Below, one piece after another: positions 26,151 through 34,523 of a stretch of DNA of 41,642 bases. The notes under the pieces are model-generated. The model saw only the letters and a program-made list of their open reading frames with translations. It was not told the origin of the DNA and did no database searches. A program made the position numbers and the translations under genes. How positions within the stretch are numbered: the stretch's first letter is position 1; each line of letters opens with the position of its first letter. The DNA is taken from assembly GCA_900545725.1 (NCBI GenBank), contig URAI01000010.1:1-41642 (forward strand). Direction: 5' to 3'. Source of the stretch: an uncultured Eubacterium sp. (lineage in GTDB: Bacteria; Bacillota; Clostridia; Lachnospirales; Lachnospiraceae).

Positions 26151-26999
26151 ATGAATTATCAGTGGTATCCGGGTCATATGACTAAGGCCAGAAGAATGAT
26201 GGAAGAAAATATTAAGCTTATTGATCTTGTAATTGAGGTAGTGGATTCAAGGATTCCAATGAGCAGCCGTAATCCAGATATTGATAATCTTGCAAAGAAT
26301 AAAGCACGACTTATTTTATTGAATAAATCGGACCTGTCAGATGAAAGGCGTAATACACAGTGGATGGAATATTTTCATAATAAGGGTTTTTTTGTATTAA
26401 AGATTAATTCAAGAACAGGTGCGGGAATTAAGCAGATTAATGCAACTGTTGCGGAAGCATGTAAAGATAAGATTGAAAGAGATAAGAGAAAGGGAATTAT
26501 GAACCGTCCTGTAAGGGCAATGGTTGTAGGTATTCCTAATGTCGGTAAGTCTACATTTATTAATTCATATGCGGGCAAAGCCTGTGCAAAGACAGGTAAT
26601 AAGCCGGGCGTAACAAAAGGAAAGCAGTGGATAAGACTTAATAAGAATATTGAACTGCTGGATACACCGGGTATCCTATGGCCTAAGTTTGACAATCAGG
26701 AGGTAGGTAAAAAGCTTGCAATGATAGGCTCAATGAATGATGAGGTTATTAATCTTGATGAGCTTGCCCTGGATACAGTTAAATTTATTATACAGGAATA
26801 TCCGGGTAATATTAATGAAAGATATGGCGTTGATGAGAGTGTGGAGTCACTTCTGGTTATGGAGGAAATAGCAGCTAAGAGAGGTTGTCTTAAAAGAGGC
26901 GGTATGGTAGATTATGAAAAGGTATCTGGTATTATTCTTGATGATTACAGAAGCGGCCGAATTGGAAGAATAACTTTAGAAAAACCGGAAGAATATTAG
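26151..26999 (+). CDS. rbgA: Ribosome biogenesis GTPase RbgA (YlqF)
   Basis: Circularly permuted GTPase needed for late 50S assembly. It is 282 residues. The motifs appear in permuted order: NKSD (G4) at 58-61, then GIPNVGKST (G1) at 127-135, and DTPGILWP (G3) near 176. The N-terminal WYPGHMTKA is diagnostic. AGAGAGG precedes the start, and it lies 37 bp after lepB. Confidence 0.96.
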   Translation: MNYQWYPGHMTKARRMMEENIKLIDLVIEVVDSRIPMSSRNPDIDNLAKNKARLILLNKSDLSDERRNTQWMEYFHNKGFFVLKINSRTGAGIKQINATVAEACKDKIERDKRKGIMNRPVRAMVVGIPNVGKSTFINSYAGKACAKTGNKPGVTKGKQWIRLNKNIELLDTPGILWPKFDNQEVGKKLAMIGSMNDEVINLDELALDTVKFIIQEYPGNINERYGVDESVESLLVMEEIAAKRGCLKRGGMVDYEKVSGIILDDYRSGRIGRITLEKPEEY

Positions 27000-27003
27000 T
27001 TTT

Positions 27004-27031
27004 AAAAATAATGCTGACGTGATTATTTTTT
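27004..27031 (+). repeat. Family 3 hairpin unit before rnhB
   Basis: AAAAATAAT-gctgacgtg-ATTATTTTT forms a 9-bp hairpin. The same unit, with sequence changes, begins the composite repeats at 3881 and 29539. Only this short piece is present here. Confidence 0.4.
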
Positions 27032-27092
27032 AATAAAGGTGGCTGGGAAATAATGGTTGATTAAAAAATAATCCTGAATAATGGAGCTTAAA

Positions 27093-27812
27093 ATGACAAT
27101 AATAGAGAATTTACAAAAGCAGATAGAATCGGGACTGGATGAACAGGGAGAAAAGCTTACCAAAAAACGTATCACAGAATTAAAGAGAGCATTAAAGCTT
27201 GAATTTGAGAAGGAACGTGTAGAGACGCTTTGTGTATATGAGAAGGAATATAGTGCATATAACTATATCTGTGGCATAGATGAGGCAGGTCGTGGACCGC
27301 TTGCAGGTCCTGTTGTTGCAGGAGCTGTTATTCTTCCAAAGGATTCACGGATATTGTATATTAATGATTCTAAGAAGCTTAGTGAGAAGAAAAGAGAAGA
27401 ACTGTTTGAAGTAATAAAGAAAGAGGCAGTCAGCTATTCTACAGGAATTGTATCTCCTAAAAGAATTGATGAGATTAATATATTACAGGCAACATATGAG
27501 GCTATGAGAATGGCAATAGCCGGTCTTAATGTAAAACCGGACATTCTTCTTAATGATGCGGTTACCATTCCCGATATAGATATAGAGCAGATTCCTATAA
27601 TTAAGGGCGATGCAAAAAGTATATCTATCGGAGCGGCAAGTATTATAGCAAAGGTTACAAGGGATCATATTATGTATGAATATGATAAGCAGTATCCTGA
27701 ATATGGATTTGCAAAGCATAAGGGGTATGGAACAGCACAGCATACAAAGGCTATAAGTGAATATGGAGCATGTCCAATTCATAGAAAGACATTTTTAAAG
27801 AACCTGCTTTAA
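27093..27812 (+). CDS. rnhB: Ribonuclease HII
   Basis: Cleaves the RNA strand of RNA-DNA hybrids and initiates removal of single ribonucleotides from DNA. It is 239 residues, with an N-terminal extension of about 55 residues and then the catalytic domain. GIDEAGRGPLAGP carries Asp63 and Glu64; NDSKKLSEKKRE and HKGYGTAQH are typical. The start at 27093 uses TGGAG at 27082-27086, which overlaps an alternative ATG at 27081 in the same frame. Confidence 0.95.
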   Translation: MTIIENLQKQIESGLDEQGEKLTKKRITELKRALKLEFEKERVETLCVYEKEYSAYNYICGIDEAGRGPLAGPVVAGAVILPKDSRILYINDSKKLSEKKREELFEVIKKEAVSYSTGIVSPKRIDEINILQATYEAMRMAIAGLNVKPDILLNDAVTIPDIDIEQIPIIKGDAKSISIGAASIIAKVTRDHIMYEYDKQYPEYGFAKHKGYGTAQHTKAISEYGACPIHRKTFLKNLL

Positions 27813-27850
27813 TACCTTACAATAGAATTGTCTGGAAATGGGGAAATGAT

Positions 27851-29518
27851 ATGGCATTTAATATTACAAATCTGTTTAACAATATAAATAATAATGCAAA
27901 TGTTAGTAACAATATCAATAATGCAGGACAGGCAGATAGCGGTCAGAATGTTAATAATGGTCAGACGGCCAATAGCAAAGAGGTTATAGAAACTCTTAAA
28001 AACATGATGGAGGGAGATATTCTGTCAGGGCTGGTAACAGATATTAATAATGATAATATTACACTTCGTCTTAATAATGGACAGCAGTTACTGGCACGTC
28101 TGGCACAGAACCAACTGGTGCAGATAGGTCAGAATATGACATTTCTGCTTGAGAACAATATTACTGATACAATTATATTAAAGCCTCTTATGTCAGACGG
28201 ACAACAGGCTTATATGATTAATAATGCATTGGGGGCTGCCGGATATCCTTCTACAGAAGAGAATGTAAATCTCATAAAAGAGCTTATTAATATGAATATG
28301 CCGGTTGATACTGATACTATAAGTGAGATGATGAAAAATACCGTACATTTTCCAGAAGCCGATATTAATACAATTGCCAATCTTATGAAGCTTGAGATAT
28401 CTGTAACCTCAGATAATATTGCACAGTTTGAGGCTTATAAAAGCTATGAGCATAGTATTATGGGTGAGCTTAATAATATTGGACAGGATATAAGCAGTAC
28501 GGTGGCAGAGCTTATTAATAGTTCAGAATATGATAAAGGCATAAGTATTCTTGATAGTACCATAAATACCCTTTATCAGACAGGTAGTGGTAAAACTGCG
28601 CAGAACAGTGAACAGATATATAATTCATCTGATGGCGCTGTAAAGCTGTCAGGTAATCAGGATAATGCACAAAAAGCAGCAGGTATTGACAGCCAGCAGC
28701 TTAATTCATATATGGATAAAGATTCATTAGGCCGGCTTGTATCTAAGATATCTGATACATTTGGCAGTAATGCACAGAATATTATTAATGCTATAAAGGA
28801 TGGCAATATATCGACAAAAGAGCTTCTTATGAATATAAATGAACTGTTAAAAAATTCACATTCTGAGGGCGATGCAGCAGGGCTTATTAATTCAAAAGAA
28901 TATGGAGCATTATTAAAACAGATGACAGCTGAAACAATGATGCTTACACCCGCAGCCGTGGCAGAAGAGAATAGCATTAAGAATTTTTATAAAAGATTAA
29001 AAAGTAGCATAGACAATATTACTGATAATCTGCAAAAGTCAGCACAAGGGTCATCACTTGCAAAAGATATGTCGCAGATAAAGAGTAATATTGATTTTAT
29101 GAATGACCTTAATAAGAATATGACATTTGTCCAGCTTCCGGTAAAGTTCTCGGAAAGTGCCGGTAATGGGGATTTGTATGTATTTACTAATAAGAAGGCA
29201 TTGAAAAATGGTACTGATAAAGTAAGTGCTTTGTTACATCTTGATATGGATAATCTTGGACCAATGGATATATATGTCAACCTTTCCGGCAAAAATGTAT
29301 CAACTAATTTCTGTCTTGAAAGCGAAGAAATGCTGGATTTTGTATATTCCAATATAGATAAACTTAATGAGAGGCTTACAAAATTAGGATATATTACGAA
29401 GTTTGAGATGAAGCTTACACAGGATAACCAAAAAGGGATTGACTTTGTTGACGATTTTATTAACAAAGATAATCCTCCGGTTAAGATATCACAATATGTA
29501 TTTGATATAAAGGCGTGA
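27851..29518 (+). CDS. YlqG/FliK-like hypothetical protein
   Basis: A 555-residue protein, Asn- and Gln-rich at the start (about 1-45), with no membrane segment and no cysteine apart from one near 475. A small OB-like segment at about 60-115 (GLVTDINNDNITLRLNNGQQL) and a C-terminal segment at about 425-530 resemble hook-length control (FliK-type) domains. Its place between rnhB and an FlhB-like gene matches Bacillus ylqG. ATGGGGAAATG precedes the start, and it is 38 bp after rnhB. A link to flagellar or type III export is inferred from the neighbour; the function is unknown. Confidence 0.7.
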   Translation: MAFNITNLFNNINNNANVSNNINNAGQADSGQNVNNGQTANSKEVIETLKNMMEGDILSGLVTDINNDNITLRLNNGQQLLARLAQNQLVQIGQNMTFLLENNITDTIILKPLMSDGQQAYMINNALGAAGYPSTEENVNLIKELINMNMPVDTDTISEMMKNTVHFPEADINTIANLMKLEISVTSDNIAQFEAYKSYEHSIMGELNNIGQDISSTVAELINSSEYDKGISILDSTINTLYQTGSGKTAQNSEQIYNSSDGAVKLSGNQDNAQKAAGIDSQQLNSYMDKDSLGRLVSKISDTFGSNAQNIINAIKDGNISTKELLMNINELLKNSHSEGDAAGLINSKEYGALLKQMTAETMMLTPAAVAEENSIKNFYKRLKSSIDNITDNLQKSAQGSSLAKDMSQIKSNIDFMNDLNKNMTFVQLPVKFSESAGNGDLYVFTNKKALKNGTDKVSALLHLDMDNLGPMDIYVNLSGKNVSTNFCLESEEMLDFVYSNIDKLNERLTKLGYITKFEMKLTQDNQKGIDFVDDFINKDNPPVKISQYVFDIKA

Positions 29519-29520
29519 TT

Positions 29521-29693
29521 AAGTGAGGCATAGTGTGCAAAATTATGCTGATGCGGTTATTTTCCAAAGCTTACATATGAGTTGGCTATTTGTTACAGAG
29601 CATAATATATAACCCTGATGGCAGAAGAAAAATCGTCTCTTCGAAAATTTCTTTGCCTCTTCGCAGCAAAGTTGCCCGGAAATGAGGATTTAT
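29521..29693 (+). repeat. Composite dispersed repeat (families 3 and 2), copy upstream of the FlhB-like gene
   Basis: A family 3 hairpin at 29539-29563 is followed by a family 2 copy at 29616-29693. The family 2 part has the GAAGAAAAAT arm, then CTTCGCAGC-aaa-GTTGC at 29660-29675, then CCGGAAATGAGGATT and the ATG of the next gene. It aligns along its length with 3877-4033. Confidence 0.65.
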
Positions 29694-30023
29694 ATGGAAA
29701 AAAAGAAGAATAAAAAATCGTTTGCGAATGATTTTACTTATAATAAAGATGATGAAAAACGTAATAAAGTATCAGTTGCACTTCAATATAATCCGGGAGA
29801 AGAAGCTCCTAAAATAATAGCATCAGGCCGTGGTGCATTAGCAGATAAGATTATTGAAAAGGCAAAAGAGTCAGACGTTCCATTATATCAGGACAGCAAA
29901 CTTGCCAATACTCTTTCAAAGCTTGAGATTGGGGATATGATTCCACCTGAATTATATAGTGTTGTTGCGGAGATTCTTGTATTTGTAGATGATTGTGACA
30001 GATTAAAGGGGAAATTAAAATAA
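29694..30023 (+). CDS. Free-standing FlhB C-terminal domain protein (YlqH-like)
   Basis: A 109-residue soluble protein that matches only the cytoplasmic C-terminal fragment of FlhB/EscU. The segment VSVALQYNPGEEAPKIIASG is followed by the conserved helix-strand pattern to PPELYSVVAEILVFV. The membrane part and the autocleavage motif NPTH are absent; the protein starts just after where the motif would lie. It pairs with the FliK-like gene upstream, as in Bacillus ylqGH. The start at 29694 follows AATGAGGATT. Its role, perhaps as an export-switch paralogue, is unknown. Confidence 0.85.
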   Translation: MEKKKNKKSFANDFTYNKDDEKRNKVSVALQYNPGEEAPKIIASGRGALADKIIEKAKESDVPLYQDSKLANTLSKLEIGDMIPPELYSVVAEILVFVDDCDRLKGKLK

Positions 30024-30026
30024 AAT

Positions 30027-30386
30027 ATGAAATGGGGGATTATAATAAACAGACGATTAATGGGGAAAAATGGCGAACAGCTTGCGGCAGGATATCTTAC
30101 AGAAAATGGTTATTTCATACTTAAAATGAATTATAATTGCAGAATTGGGGAAATAGACATAATTGCTACAAAAAATAATGTTATTATATTCGTGGAAGTC
30201 AAATACAGAAATACAGATATATATGGATATGCAATTGAAGCTGTAGGAATACATAAACAGAATAAAATCCGCAGAGTTGCACAGTATTTTCTTATAAGTG
30301 AGTTTAACAATACAGATATTGCCTGCCGTTTTGATGTTATTGGCATAGATGGGGATAAACTGACACATATAGAGAATGCATTTTAA
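30027..30386 (+). CDS. UPF0102 (YraN-like) nuclease-fold protein
   Basis: A 119-residue protein with the UPF0102 core: LMGKNGEQLAAGYLTENGY, then RIGEIDIIA and IIFVEVKYR, which form a restriction-endonuclease-like Asp/Glu-x-Lys site. Family function is not established. It starts 4 bp after the FlhB-like gene. The true start is unclear: ATG 30027 has a poor ribosome site, while GGGGG at 30034-30038 lies before in-frame ATA codons aligned to the family N-terminus. ATG 30060 would cut into the motif. Confidence 0.88.
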   Translation: MKWGIIINRRLMGKNGEQLAAGYLTENGYFILKMNYNCRIGEIDIIATKNNVIIFVEVKYRNTDIYGYAIEAVGIHKQNKIRRVAQYFLISEFNNTDIACRFDVIGIDGDKLTHIENAF

Positions 30387-30416
30387 ATATAGGTTGATTA
30401 TGGCAGGAAGACAATT

Positions 30417-31310
30417 ATGGAATTAAAATATATAGATAATGAGAGTTTATATCAGAATATAAGCAGTCAAAACAGACCCGATATTCTAAATACTACGAGA
30501 TTTTTAAATGAACATGACGTGCCTTTGATTAAGTTCAGACCTTTTGAGGATATTAACTTTATTGAGCATGGTTTTTCAACAAGGCTTGGTGGATGCAGCA
30601 GTGGCATATATAAATCTATGAATCTTTCCTTTAATCTTGATGATGATAAGGAAAATGTTCTTAAGAATTTTCATACAATAGCAAAGGCAATTGATATTTC
30701 TGTTGATAATATGGTGTATTCAAAACAGACTCATACGACTAATGTATTAAAGGTTGGACATGAGAAATGTGGAATGGGAATTGTACGTCAAAGAGATTAT
30801 GATAATATAGATGGACTTGTCACAAATGAGCCGGGAGTATGTCTTGTAACTTCATTTGCCGACTGTGTACCACTGTTTTTTGTGGATAAGGTTAATAAAT
30901 GTATAGGCTCATCACATTCCGGCTGGCGTGGCACCGTGGGAAATATTGCAAAGAATACATTAGAGCTTATGAAAAAAGAGTATGGAACAAGAGCTGAAAA
31001 TGTAGCAGCATTTATAGGACCGAGTATCTGCATGAACTGTTATGAAGTCAGTGAAGATGTAATAGAGCAGTATAATAAAGCATTTTCTAAGGAAGAGCTT
31101 AAAGATATAGTGTCCGCCGGAAAAGAAAAAGGAAAGTATCAGCTTAATCTTCAGATGGCGAATTATTATAATATGATTAATGCAGGTATTGTCCCACAGA
31201 ATATAGGAATATCGGATATATGCACATGCTGCAATTCTGATATATTATTTTCACATAGAGCCTCTCATGGAAAAAGAGGAATATTATGTGGATTCATATA
31301 TATTAAATAG
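30417..31310 (+). CDS. pgeF: PgeF/YfiH-family (laccase-domain) protein
   Basis: A cytosolic protein of the YfiH/YlmD family, reported as a peptidoglycan-editing factor and as a purine nucleoside phosphorylase/adenosine deaminase. It is 297 residues, with FSTRLGGCSSGIY at 53-65, the metal ligands His106 (KQTHTTNV), Cys150 (SFADCVPL) and His167 (SSHSGWRG), and GPSI near 204. The first 40 residues are an extension beyond the usual start. It is 30 bp after yraN. Confidence 0.9.
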   Translation: MELKYIDNESLYQNISSQNRPDILNTTRFLNEHDVPLIKFRPFEDINFIEHGFSTRLGGCSSGIYKSMNLSFNLDDDKENVLKNFHTIAKAIDISVDNMVYSKQTHTTNVLKVGHEKCGMGIVRQRDYDNIDGLVTNEPGVCLVTSFADCVPLFFVDKVNKCIGSSHSGWRGTVGNIAKNTLELMKKEYGTRAENVAAFIGPSICMNCYEVSEDVIEQYNKAFSKEELKDIVSAGKEKGKYQLNLQMANYYNMINAGIVPQNIGISDICTCCNSDILFSHRASHGKRGILCGFIYIK

Positions 31311-31362
31311 TAAAAGAATAGAAAAACAGATGTAATTAAAATGCTTGGAAATGAGGATTGTT

Positions 31363-32094
31363 ATGGACGAGAGAAATTTATCTAATATTGAAAGAAGTAT
31401 GATGTATTATGGAAATCCTAAAGAAGAAAATGTAAAGGTAAAGCAGCCTGAGCTTCAGAATGATTTTGTAAATGCTATGCAGATGGACCCTAAGTTTCAG
31501 GAGCTTATGATGATGTATCGATGTGCCATAAGAGAAGTTCAGACGAAGATGGAGGTTCTTAATGATGAATTTCAGACAAGGAGAAAACGTAATCCTATTG
31601 ATACAATCAGGTCGAGGATAAAAAGTCCTTCAAGTATATATGAAAAACTCGAAAGGCGTGGGTTTGAAAAATCTTTATCATCAATAATGAATAATCTGAA
31701 TGATGTTGCCGGAGTAAGGGTTGTATGTCCATTTATAAGTGATATATATGAGGTTGCCAATATGCTTACATCACAGGATGACATAGAGGTTATGGAGGTT
31801 AAGGATTACATAAAGAATCCTAAGCCAAACGGATATAGAAGTCTTCACTATGTTATAATAATTCCTATATATCTTTCTTCGGGAAAGGAATATATGAAAG
31901 TTGAAGTCCAGATAAGAACTATTGCGATGAATTTCTGGGCAAGTCTTGAACATCAGATGCATTATAAGCATTTTGATAATAACGAGATTCCTGATGTGGT
32001 AAATGAGCTTACAAGATGTGCTGAAACTATATATAATACCGATACGCATATGCAGGAAATCAGGGATGATATAATGCCTATGATACATAAATAA
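31363..32094 (+). CDS. Small alarmone synthetase (RelQ/YjbM-like GTP pyrophosphokinase)
   Basis: Single-domain (p)ppGpp synthetase of 243 residues. It shows the synthetase motifs RIKSPSSIYEKLERRG, DVAGVRVVCPF, NGYRSLHYVI and VEVQIRTIAMNFWASLEH. There is no HD hydrolase or TGS domain, as in the RelQ/RelP class. The start at 31363 follows AATGAGGATT; the ATG at 31345 lies upstream of that site. A 100-nt hairpin follows. Confidence 0.92.
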   Translation: MDERNLSNIERSMMYYGNPKEENVKVKQPELQNDFVNAMQMDPKFQELMMMYRCAIREVQTKMEVLNDEFQTRRKRNPIDTIRSRIKSPSSIYEKLERRGFEKSLSSIMNNLNDVAGVRVVCPFISDIYEVANMLTSQDDIEVMEVKDYIKNPKPNGYRSLHYVIIIPIYLSSGKEYMKVEVQIRTIAMNFWASLEHQMHYKHFDNNEIPDVVNELTRCAETIYNTDTHMQEIRDDIMPMIHK

Positions 32095-32517
32095 TAAAAG
32101 TATAAGTTAAGAATAAAACAGAAGCATGGTATTTATTATGGTGCTGATGGATAAATATTAATATTTTCTAAGAAAATTATAATATTTACCAAATGAACCG
32201 TAACATGTACCATGCTTCTTTGTATGTTTAATTTACATTAAGCAGGAGAGCTCATTAAATGTGCTATTGATTATACAAAAAAGATAGTAAAATGTTGTAG
32301 TAACAACAGAATTGTTGTAAGTATATATATATAATACATACATACCGATGATAATTTAAAAACTGATTAATACCTTTATGAGTACTGCCATAAGGGATAG
32401 TGTTAAAAATTTTAATATAATTGTATAAATCAGTCAAAAAGGATAATTATAAATATAGGCTTATAAATTAAAATATAGGCAGTGAAAAAATTATTGCAGT
32501 ACAGAAAGAGGAAAATT
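32095..32517. other. 422-bp intergenic region with long hairpin and hcp control region
   Basis: Positions 32120-32219 form a long imperfect hairpin with perfect outer arms AGAAGCATGGTA/TACCATGCTTCT. It may be the terminator of the preceding gene or a MITE-like remnant. Positions 32292-32335 hold the operator and -10 box of hcp. The hcp leader (about 32342-32517) shows no other clear feature. Confidence 0.6.
32292..32335 (+). promoter_or_regulatory. Crp/Fnr-type operator and -10 box of hcp
   Basis: ATGTTGTA-gt-AACAACAG at 32292-32309 matches the palindrome before the DUF438 gene at nearly every arm position. TATAAT at 32330-32335 begins 20 bp after the palindrome, exactly as there. The inferred start near 32342 puts the centre at -41.5. 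A further half-site TTGTTGTA lies at 32312-32319. No good -35 box is present, as expected for an activator-dependent promoter. Confidence 0.65.
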
Positions 32518-34110
32518 ATGGATAATAAGATGTTTTGTTTCCAGTGTGAACAGACAGCCGGATGTACAGGTTGTACAGGTAATGCAGGTGTGTGTGGTAA
32601 GAGTGCTGATACAGCAGCTCTTCAGGATGAGCTTACAGGAGCGTTAATAGGGCTTGCTAAGGCATGCGGCAGCAATGCTAAGACACAAGATACAGACAGA
32701 ATCATTATAGAGGGATTATTTACAACGATTACTAATGTGAATTTTAATGATGATACTCTTCGTGAAATGATTGAAAAAGTACGAAAAGAAAAAGATATAA
32801 TCGTTCCAGGATGTAGTGTATGTTCTTCAAAATGTGGAAATACAGATGAATATGATATGAATAATATCTGGAGAGCTAATGAGGATATACGTTCATTAAA
32901 ATCACTTATTCTTTTTGGTATAAGAGGAATGGCTGCCTATGCATATCATGCAATGGTGCTTGGATATACAGATGAAACAGTTAATGATTTCTTTTATAAG
33001 GCACTGTCAATTATAAGCTATGACCTCGGAATGGAAGACCTGCTTCCTGTCGTATTAGAAACAGGTGAAGTTAATCTTAAGTGCATGGAACTGTTAGATA
33101 CAGCTAATACAACAAGTTATGGTAATCCTGTTCCTGTTAAAGTAAGCCTTAATATTGAAAAAGGCCCATTCATAGTAGTTACTGGACATGATTTAAAGGA
33201 TCTTGAGCTTCTGTTAGAACAGACTAAGGATAAGGGAATTAATATATATACACATGGTGAAATGCTTCCGGCACATGGCTATCCTGAATTAAAGAAGTAT
33301 CCGCATCTTAAGGGGAATTTTGGTACTGCATGGCAGAACCAGCAGAAAGAATTTGATAATATTCCGGGAGCGGTATTATTTACAACTAACTGTCTTATGC
33401 CGGTTAAAGAAAGCTATGCGGACAGAGTATTTACAACAGAAGTTGTATCATATCCTGAAATGGTTCATATCGGTGAGGACAAGGATTTTACACCGGTCAT
33501 AGAAAAGGCTCTTGAGCTTGGAGGATATGACAGTGATGAACATAAGACGGGAATTAATGGCGGAGAATATGTAATGACCGGGTTTGCACATGGTACAGTA
33601 CTTGGTGTTGCTGATAAGGTTATTGAAGCTGTGAAACATGGAGATATAAGCCACTTCTTCCTTGTTGGTGGATGTGACGGTGCAAGGACAGGCAGAAATT
33701 ATTATACAGAATTTGTAAAAAAGACACCAAAGGATTCTGTTATTCTGACGCTTGCATGTGGAAAATACAGATTTAATGACCTCGATTTGGGAGAGATTGG
33801 CGAACTGCCACGAATTATGGATATGGGACAATGTAACGATGCTTACAGCGCCATTAAGGTGGCGGTTGCACTAGCAGAAGCCTTTGACTGTGGTGTAAAT
33901 GACCTTCCATTATCAATGGTACTTTCATGGTATGAACAAAAGGCCGTATGTATACTGCTTACACTTTTACATCTTGGCATTAAAAATATCTATCTGGGTC
34001 CTACATTACCGGCATTTATTTCGCCAAATGTATTAAATTACCTTGTGGAAAATTATAATATTTCACCAATAAGTACTCCTGATGAGGATTTAAAGAAGAT
34101 ACTAGGATAA
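32518..34110 (+). CDS. hcp: Hybrid cluster protein (hydroxylamine/NO reductase)
   Basis: Anaerobic iron-sulfur protein that reduces hydroxylamine or nitric oxide and protects against nitrosative stress. It is 530 residues. The N-terminal cluster cysteines are C7, C10, C19 and C26 (Cx2C-x8-C-x6-C). Hybrid-cluster ligands are visible in YTHGEMLPAHGYP, TTNCLMP, GGCDGARTG and LACGKYRF. The start at 32518 follows AAAGAGGAAA; a longer frame upstream lacks support. The gene has an Fnr-like upstream site and is followed on the same strand by DUF1858 and ferredoxin genes, possible redox partners. Confidence 0.95.
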   Translation: MDNKMFCFQCEQTAGCTGCTGNAGVCGKSADTAALQDELTGALIGLAKACGSNAKTQDTDRIIIEGLFTTITNVNFNDDTLREMIEKVRKEKDIIVPGCSVCSSKCGNTDEYDMNNIWRANEDIRSLKSLILFGIRGMAAYAYHAMVLGYTDETVNDFFYKALSIISYDLGMEDLLPVVLETGEVNLKCMELLDTANTTSYGNPVPVKVSLNIEKGPFIVVTGHDLKDLELLLEQTKDKGINIYTHGEMLPAHGYPELKKYPHLKGNFGTAWQNQQKEFDNIPGAVLFTTNCLMPVKESYADRVFTTEVVSYPEMVHIGEDKDFTPVIEKALELGGYDSDEHKTGINGGEYVMTGFAHGTVLGVADKVIEAVKHGDISHFFLVGGCDGARTGRNYYTEFVKKTPKDSVILTLACGKYRFNDLDLGEIGELPRIMDMGQCNDAYSAIKVAVALAEAFDCGVNDLPLSMVLSWYEQKAVCILLTLLHLGIKNIYLGPTLPAFISPNVLNYLVENYNISPISTPDEDLKKILG

Positions 34111-34155
34111 ATATATAATCATGACTGGGACAATATTGTCTCCTATAGAGAAAGG

Positions 34156-34237
34156 GGGCAGCCCAGACTGGGATATAAACCTGCCGGTAGGGCAGTAACG
34201 GCAGGTTTACAGGACAAAATAACTGCCCGGAAAGAGG
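34156..34237 (+). promoter_or_regulatory. Structured leader ahead of the DUF1858 gene
   Basis: A three-way arrangement can be drawn. The outer stem is GGGCAG (34156-34161) with CTGCCC (34223-34228). Inside are a short CCC/GGG hairpin at 34162-34172 and a perfect 10-bp hairpin, AAACCTGCCG (34177-34186) with CGGCAGGTTT (34199-34208). The ribosome site AAAGAGG follows at once. Function unknown; translation control is inferred. Confidence 0.45.
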
Positions 34238-34244
34238 ATTAATA

Positions 34245-34427
34245 GTGATAACGAGAGATATGATTATAGCAGAGATTCTTGCATTAAAACCTGATGCATC
34301 AGAAATTCTTCTTAAAAGCGGCATGCACTGTATCGGATGTCCGTCATCACAGATGGAATCCCTTGAGGATGCCTGTATGGTGCATGGAATTTCTATTGAA
34401 GATGTATTAGAAAAGCTTAATGCATAA
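34245..34427 (+). CDS. DUF1858 small redox-associated protein
   Basis: A 60-residue protein with a GTG start behind AAAGAGGATT. It matches the DUF1858/ScdA N-terminal-like domain: helical, with the paired-cysteine motif GMHCIGCPSS (Cys29, Cys32) and the ending HGISIEDVLEKLN. Such domains accompany hemerythrin-like and hybrid-cluster proteins. Its position after hcp suggests a part in the same nitrosative or redox response; this is inference. Confidence 0.85.
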   Translation: MITRDMIIAEILALKPDASEILLKSGMHCIGCPSSQMESLEDACMVHGISIEDVLEKLNA

Positions 34428-34523
34428 GTATTATTTTTACAATATTGATGAAGAGTATTAAAAACCGTATACAGGTGGGGAATATTCTGATATCCTTGAT
34501 GATAATAATTATTATAAGTAAAA

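Noticed and set aside
29987..30386. Several minus-strand frames opposite yraN
   Set aside because: Antisense shadows of the low-GC coding strand; no start signals.
33431..33449. Palindrome TACAACAgaagTTGTA inside hcp, similar to the operator half-sites
   Set aside because: The half-sites are in the inverted order, inside coding sequence and without a promoter; probably coincidence.
34129..34140. 12-bp perfect palindrome GACAATATTGTC after hcp
   Set aside because: Too short and AT-rich to call, with no T-run or partner site.
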